Below are positions 60,349-64,000 of a stretch of 64,000 nucleotides of DNA, in pieces (the first letter of the stretch is position 1; each line of letters begins with the position of its first letter). The notes beneath the pieces were generated by a model. The model made no database searches. It was not told where the DNA came from and worked only from the letters and a program-made list of their open reading frames with translations. Where the stretch lies: contig NZ_PVTJ01000007.1 in the NCBI RefSeq assembly GCF_003002955.1, forward strand, positions 186,001 to 250,000, in the 5' to 3' direction. This DNA is from Glycomyces artemisiae (GTDB lineage Bacteria > Actinomycetota > Actinomycetes > Mycobacteriales > Micromonosporaceae). A program made the translations under genes and the position numbers.

Positions 60349-60669
60349 CGTAGCTCCTTTTCGGACTGTCGGGTTCCTGACACTTGCTCGCGCACGTTTT
60401 CCGGAACGGGCACCATGACGAGAGAAATGAACCGAATCTCGCGCCGCATTCCCTCTCGACTTCCATGACTCTAGACGGTAAAGTCGCAGGTCACAACATG
60501 TAATCCCTTGCGGCACAGTGGAACTATGGACAGATGACCGTGGAGAACGCACGGTGGAATTTGCACGGTTGTGACACCCCGCGGCGTTTCTCACAGAGGC
60601 GCAACAGGACCGGCGTGTGTCATAGTGACGATCCGAACACGTCAAGGACCACCGACCTTGGGAGCTGCG
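60349..60669. other. 321-bp intergenic region between small genes and XRE gene
   Basis: It is less G+C-rich than its surroundings, as expected for a control region. GTCA-TAG-TGAC (60619-60629) is a small palindrome about 40 nt before the XRE start and a possible operator. No RNA gene or conserved riboswitch is evident. Confidence 0.45.
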
Positions 60670-61509
60670 ATGGCGAAAACGGAATCGGGAGCCTGGTTCA
60701 TCCGCATGATGCTGAGAACCGGCCGGGACAAAGTGGGGAAGACGCAGGAGCAGATCGCGCGCCTCGTCCACGTGTCCCCCGATACGTACCGCGCATACGA
60801 GGCGGGACGCTCCAGCCCGCACGCCTCGATCATGGAGAACCTGGCCAAAGCCTGCGGCTACGACGCGGAGCTGGCCGAGTACATGGTCAAGGCCGCCGAC
60901 GCCCGCGCGGAGGAGTGGGAGGCGCTTGAGGCGAACCCGCGGTTCAACGCGCTGTACATCGCACTCGCCGAACGCTTCTACGGGGAGATCTTCAAGTTCG
61001 ACGCGCTCATGATCCCCGGAATCCTTCAGCTCCAGGGCTACCACTACCTCGTCGTCCGCCTGGCCGAGCCGCTTGCGAATGACGACTTCATCGACGGCGG
61101 CTGGGACTTCAAGGAATCGCGGATCGCCGATATCCAGGCACGGACCGACCGGCCGCAGATGCAGTTCCTCATCGGCGAAACCGCACTCATCCAACTGCGG
61201 ATGATCGACGAGGAGCTCTACCAGGAACAGATGGCGCACCTGCGCCGCTGGGCCAAGAAGCCCGGCGTCCTCATCCGCATCCTCCGCGGCCCGGTCCTTG
61301 CTCAGCGGAGCAATATCGAGATCTACCACGTCGGGAAGAGCAAGCTGGCCGGTCCCGACATCGCCTACTCGGAGATCGCCGACTCCAGCTGGCTCATCGA
61401 TGATCCCAAACGCATCGCAAGTTACGATGGGCTCCGCAAGATCCTTTGGAAACAGGCGATCCGGATCGAGGTCTACAACGATGACGACTGGCGTTACCGT
61501 CTGGCGTAA
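60670..61509 (+). CDS. XRE-family regulator with DUF5753 domain (Scr1 type)
   Basis: The 279-residue protein has an N-terminal XRE helix-turn-helix (residues about 10-66; KTQEQIARLVHVSPDTYRAYEAGRSSP) and a DUF5753 C-terminal domain (YGEIFKFDALMIPGILQLQGYHYLVVRLAEPLA; LIGETALIQLR). Actinomycetes carry many such regulators, usually paired with DUF397 proteins; in Streptomyces the Scr1/Scr2 pairs affect development and antibiotic production. ATG at 60670 with GGGAG upstream is the start. It overlaps the DUF397 gene by 29 nt. Confidence 0.93.
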   Translation: MAKTESGAWFIRMMLRTGRDKVGKTQEQIARLVHVSPDTYRAYEAGRSSPHASIMENLAKACGYDAELAEYMVKAADARAEEWEALEANPRFNALYIALAERFYGEIFKFDALMIPGILQLQGYHYLVVRLAEPLANDDFIDGGWDFKESRIADIQARTDRPQMQFLIGETALIQLRMIDEELYQEQMAHLRRWAKKPGVLIRILRGPVLAQRSNIEIYHVGKSKLAGPDIAYSEIADSSWLIDDPKRIASYDGLRKILWKQAIRIEVYNDDDWRYRLA

Positions 61510-61735
61510 GAGCACCCGCAGCGGCGGCGGCAACAACTCAAGCTGCGTCGAGGTTCGCCGGGCCTGGCGTAAGAGCACCCGTAGCGGTGGTGGCAACAAC
61601 TCCGACTGCGTCGAAGTCGCCTTCTGCTCCGACGACGCCGGTTTCCACCTGCGGGACTCGAAGCTCGACACCGAATCCCCGGTGTTCGACCTGACCGCCG
61701 CCGACTTCACCGCCCTGGCGAAGGCCGCTGGCTAA
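61481..61735 (+). CDS. DUF397 protein (Scr2 type) with duplicated N-terminal motif
   Basis: The 84-residue DUF397 partner of the XRE regulator contains WRKSTRSGGGNNSSCVEV and then WRKSTRSGGGNNSDCVEVA 21 residues later, followed by the normal end VFDLTAADFTALAKAA. Ordinary members have one copy. The first copy lies partly in the overlap with the XRE gene, so the gene's start may have moved upstream through the duplication. If the ATG at 61481 is not used, a shorter protein would start within the second copy. Confidence 0.88.
   Translation: MTTGVTVWRKSTRSGGGNNSSCVEVRRAWRKSTRSGGGNNSDCVEVAFCSDDAGFHLRDSKLDTESPVFDLTAADFTALAKAAG
61501..61626 (+). repeat. 63-bp tandem duplication within the DUF397 gene
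   Basis: Units start at 61501 and 61564, each beginning CTGGCGTAAGAGCACCCG. They differ mainly at synonymous positions (for example GGCGGCGGC versus GGTGGTGGC), so the duplication is not recent and the protein copies appear conserved. The TAA inside the first CTGGCGTAA is the XRE stop codon in its frame. Confidence 0.85.
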
Positions 61736-61754
61736 GCGAATACAGACCTGAACG

Positions 61755-61785
61755 GGAGGGGCGACCGCTGCGCGGTCGCCCCTCC
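61755..61785 (+). terminator. Intrinsic terminator after the DUF397 gene
   Basis: GGAGGGGCGACCGC (61755-61768) and GCGGTCGCCCCTCC (61772-61785) form a perfect 14-bp stem with a 3-nt loop, 19 nt after the stop, ending the XRE-DUF397 transcript. Confidence 0.85.
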
Positions 61786-61837
61786 GTCGTCTCTCGCCCG
61801 GTCCGCTCGCAGCGCCCCCGGGACCTATCCTGGAACG

Positions 61838-63052
61838 ATGCCCCCTCAGGTCACTCCGGCCGACCCTCCCGAACCGCTGAAGCCGATCCCCAAGTGGACC
61901 GCCGTCGTCGCGGTCGCGGTCATCCTCGCGGCCATCTTCACCAGCTACCTCATCCTCTCTGCCCCGATTCCCCAGGACACCGCCCACCAATCGGTGACCA
62001 CCCAACTCGAACTCGCCCGCCTCCGCGCCGAAGCCCGCCGCAACGCCCTCGCCACCGGAGCCGGATTCGTCGCAATCGGCGCCCTGTTGCTGGCCCTCCG
62101 CCGCCAGAACCACGCAGAGCGCCAGCAGCGAGTCCACGAGGTCGCCACCGCCAACGCCGAAGACGACGCCCTCCAACGCAGAATCACCGACGCCCGCATA
62201 CGCGCAGTCGAACAGCTCGGCTCCGACAGCCCATCGGTCCGAATCGGCGGCCTCCACAACCTCGAACGCATCGGCGAACAACACGAGCACCTACGCCAGA
62301 TCGTCTTGGACGAAATCTGCTCCTATCTCCGCCTGCCCTTCGACCTGACCCCGGCGGCTTCCGAGACCCGCCTCCCCGCAAACCAATTCGAGCCGATGGG
62401 CCCCGCCCCAGCCGAGCCCAAGCACGACAACGCTGAGCGCGAGGTCCGCCTGATCGCACAAGAGATCCTCCAACGCCACCTCAACCCCAAACTCGGCAAG
62501 GACCGTTACTGGACCCACACCCGCATCAACCTCCGAAACGCTCATCTGGACTTGATCGACTTCAGCGAATGCCGTTTGGTGTCCGCCGATTTCACAGAGG
62601 CGACTTTCTCCGGCGACACGAAGTTCTACCGTGCGGTATTCAGTGGGTTCACGAACTTCAGCCGCGCGACCTTCAGCGGCAGAGCTGACTTCGAACAGGC
62701 GTCATTCAGCGATTTCGTCTTCTTCGTGCTGGCAACTTTCAACGCCGTTCTCATCCTCGATAACGCAATCTTCAAGAAGGATGCTCACTTCACGGGAGTG
62801 GTCTTCAGCAGGGCGGCACACGTCACCAACGCTGATATCCCAATCGGCAGGAGCCTCCGTCCGGCGAGATTCAATCAGAGGCTCTTCGCAGGCAGAGCCG
62901 ACCTCACCGGTCTCATCGAAAATCAGAGCGTGTTCTTGAAGGAAGGCCTCTACCACCGCCTGCCCGAAGGATGGCGTCTGGAGCCGAGTCGCGACGATCC
63001 CGAATGGGGCTGGCTCACGAACTTGCCAGAGGGGCAGGCGCCTACGGAGTGA
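61838..63052 (+). CDS. Membrane pentapeptide-repeat protein
   Basis: The 404-residue protein has two membrane helices near the N terminus (about 20-42 and 70-88) and a basic coiled-coil stretch. After a helical segment (RIGGLHNLERIGEQHEHLRQIVLDEICSYLR) comes a pentapeptide-like solenoid at about 235-330 (LRNAHLDLIDFSECRLVSADFTEATFSG split over turns, F/L every fifth residue). Such proteins are abundant in actinomycetes; the function is unknown. TATCCT (61826-61831) lies 6 nt before the ATG, indicating a leaderless mRNA. Confidence 0.88.
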   Translation: MPPQVTPADPPEPLKPIPKWTAVVAVAVILAAIFTSYLILSAPIPQDTAHQSVTTQLELARLRAEARRNALATGAGFVAIGALLLALRRQNHAERQQRVHEVATANAEDDALQRRITDARIRAVEQLGSDSPSVRIGGLHNLERIGEQHEHLRQIVLDEICSYLRLPFDLTPAASETRLPANQFEPMGPAPAEPKHDNAEREVRLIAQEILQRHLNPKLGKDRYWTHTRINLRNAHLDLIDFSECRLVSADFTEATFSGDTKFYRAVFSGFTNFSRATFSGRADFEQASFSDFVFFVLATFNAVLILDNAIFKKDAHFTGVVFSRAAHVTNADIPIGRSLRPARFNQRLFAGRADLTGLIENQSVFLKEGLYHRLPEGWRLEPSRDDPEWGWLTNLPEGQAPTE

Positions 63053-63683
63053 GGCGGGCCGCCAGCGCTCGGGCTCTGGCGTGTTCATCCGCCGTGATGT
63101 TCGTGTCTGTCTCTCGGAAGCGGAGGGCCGTTTCCAGGGCCGTCGCCGGGAGGTCCCGGGCGAGGGCGTCTCGGAGGGGCGCCGGGTCGAGCGGGAGGGC
63201 CTCCGGGTCGAGTTCGGCCAGGATCGCCCAGCTCACCGCGCGGTCCACGGCCGGGTCACCAGCTGCCGCGTTGGTCCAGTCGATGACCACCGGGCCTGCC
63301 GGGGTCTCGATGATGTTCTCCGGGTGCAGGTCGAGGTGGAGGATGGTGCGGCCGTTGAGGTCCAGGCCGCGCGACTCGCCCGGGAGCCAATCCGGCGCGG
63401 GGATCTGGTGAAGGCGTTCAAAGAGATCGAGCATGATGGCGGCCGCGGCGGGCGGGGCGACGCGGCCGGAGGTCATGCCCTCGGCGAGGGTGGGGCCGTG
63501 GAGGCGTTCCATGGTCATGTCGGTGCCGTCGATCCTGAAGACCTCGGGGACGGGATATCCCTGGTCGCGGAGGTGGGCCATGAGGCGGGCTTCAGGTTCG
63601 GGGTTCCAGGAGCAGCGGCGCAGGACCAGATTGTCGGACAGGGCGTATACCTTCGAGGCCCTGCCCGACGAGAGGAGGTGCAT
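63042..63683 (-). CDS. Aminoglycoside phosphotransferase (APH)-family kinase
   Basis: The 213 residues form a short APH/ChoK-like kinase: ALSDNLVLRRCSWNPEPEARLMAHLRDQGYPVPEV (N-lobe), LHLDLHPENII (catalytic loop Asp) and VVIDWTNAAAGDPAVDRA (metal-binding Asp). At 213 residues it is smaller than resistance enzymes (about 260), so it more likely phosphorylates a metabolite. AGAGGAGGTG precedes the ATG. Its start overlaps the upstream gene's stop by 1 nt, and its end overlaps the convergent pentapeptide gene by 11 nt. Confidence 0.9.
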   Translation of the reverse strand: MHLLSSGRASKVYALSDNLVLRRCSWNPEPEARLMAHLRDQGYPVPEVFRIDGTDMTMERLHGPTLAEGMTSGRVAPPAAAAIMLDLFERLHQIPAPDWLPGESRGLDLNGRTILHLDLHPENIIETPAGPVVIDWTNAAAGDPAVDRAVSWAILAELDPEALPLDPAPLRDALARDLPATALETALRFRETDTNITADEHARARALAARLTP

Positions 63684-64000
63684 CAGGCGATCTCGGCCAT
63701 GAGCGCGCGATGCAGGTCGGGATTGCAGGCGAGGATCGAAGTGGCGCTGGTGTCGTAGTCGACGCCGTCGAGGTCGGTGACGAGCGCCCCGGCTTCGCGG
63801 GCGATGACGACCCCGGCGGCGACGTCCCACGGGTTGATGAACGAGTGGTAGGTCGCGTCGACGCGTCCGGCGGCGGTCCAGCACATGTCGAGCGCGGCGG
63901 TGCCGAGCATGCGCACCCGCTGGATCTTGGGGACGAGGCGGCGGAACAGCTCCAGGCGCTGCGCGTTGCGGCGCTCCGATTCGGGGCGGACGCCGAAGTC
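63683..64000 (-). CDS. Inositol monophosphatase-family protein, C-terminal part (runs off window)
   Basis: Only the last 105 codons are in the window. They contain the family motif INPWDVAAGVVIAREAGALVTDLDG, with the WD-x-A-A-G metal site. Members dephosphorylate inositol, histidinol or sugar phosphates. It precedes the APH-like kinase with TGATG-type overlap, so the two form one transcription unit. The N terminus lies beyond position 64000. Confidence 0.9.
   Translation of the reverse strand, partial: DFGVRPESERRNAQRLELFRRLVPKIQRVRMLGTAALDMCWTAAGRVDATYHSFINPWDVAAGVVIAREAGALVTDLDGVDYDTSATSILACNPDLHRALMAEIA

Overview
The window is chromosomal DNA from a high-G+C actinomycete. The signs are very high G+C with G/C-ending codons, frequent GTG starts, many genes whose start codon lies 6 nt after a TANNNT -10 box (leaderless mRNAs), a DUF5753/DUF397 (Scr1/Scr2) pair, a carbohydrate ABC importer without its own ATPase, and DUF1304 and DUF2277 proteins. 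I cannot name the genus; a Glycomyces-like organism is only a guess. No rRNA, tRNA, IS element, prophage or true CRISPR array was seen.

Layout. (1) 0-5.4 kb: a glyoxalase-family protein, a formylglycine-generating enzyme (FGE) directly upstream of a Tat-exported sulfatase, an acyl-CoA-dehydrogenase-like flavoprotein, and a scar where the heads of two divergent genes (CPBP protease and LuxR regulator) are missing. (2) 5.4-13 kb: an operon of a DapA-family lyase, a GH35 beta-galactosidase and a DUF5107-TPR protein, divergent from an AraC regulator. (3) 13-24 kb: mixed housekeeping genes (RNA methylase, oxidoreductases, methyltransferase, a GH10 xylanase without signal peptide, aldo/keto reductase, a deoxyribosyltransferase-Nudix fusion, an Hsp70-TM-PASTA protein). 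(4) 24-27 kb: a ThuA/Gfo-Idh operon divergent from a LacI regulator, with two copies of one operator between them. (5) 26.7-28.3 kb: 1.6 kb without a convincing gene, strand-asymmetric and almost T-free in part, ending in a degenerate 77-bp tandem array beside an amidase gene. (6) 29-38.8 kb: an eight-gene carbohydrate operon (binding protein, two permeases, SDR, ManD-type dehydratase, ROK regulator, mutarotase-like protein, TIM-barrel isomerase), mostly joined by 4-nt stop/start overlaps, with an operator-like repeat inside its promoter and a divergent Gfo/Idh gene. (7) 38.8-55 kb: a Ser/Thr kinase and FHA protein, small membrane proteins, KptA, Rrf2/NIPSNAP, MFS/HxlR, a sulfotransferase, and many small accessory enzymes. 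(8) 55-63 kb: a 1515-residue membrane-anchored NACHT ATPase with about 22 HEAT-like repeats of 33 residues, two small overlapping genes of unknown function, an XRE/DUF397 pair with an internal duplication, and a membrane pentapeptide-repeat protein. (9) The right edge has a phosphotransferase and a truncated inositol-monophosphatase-family gene.

Taken together, the left two thirds is a carbohydrate-foraging region: sulfatase with its maturase, GH35, GH10, a sugar importer and sugar-acid catabolism, each block with its own local regulator (AraC, LacI, ROK). The right end resembles an accessory or conflict island. The NACHT locus is the best candidate for an undescribed system. The T-depleted, tandem-repeat stretch at 27.1-28.3 kb is the most unusual DNA.
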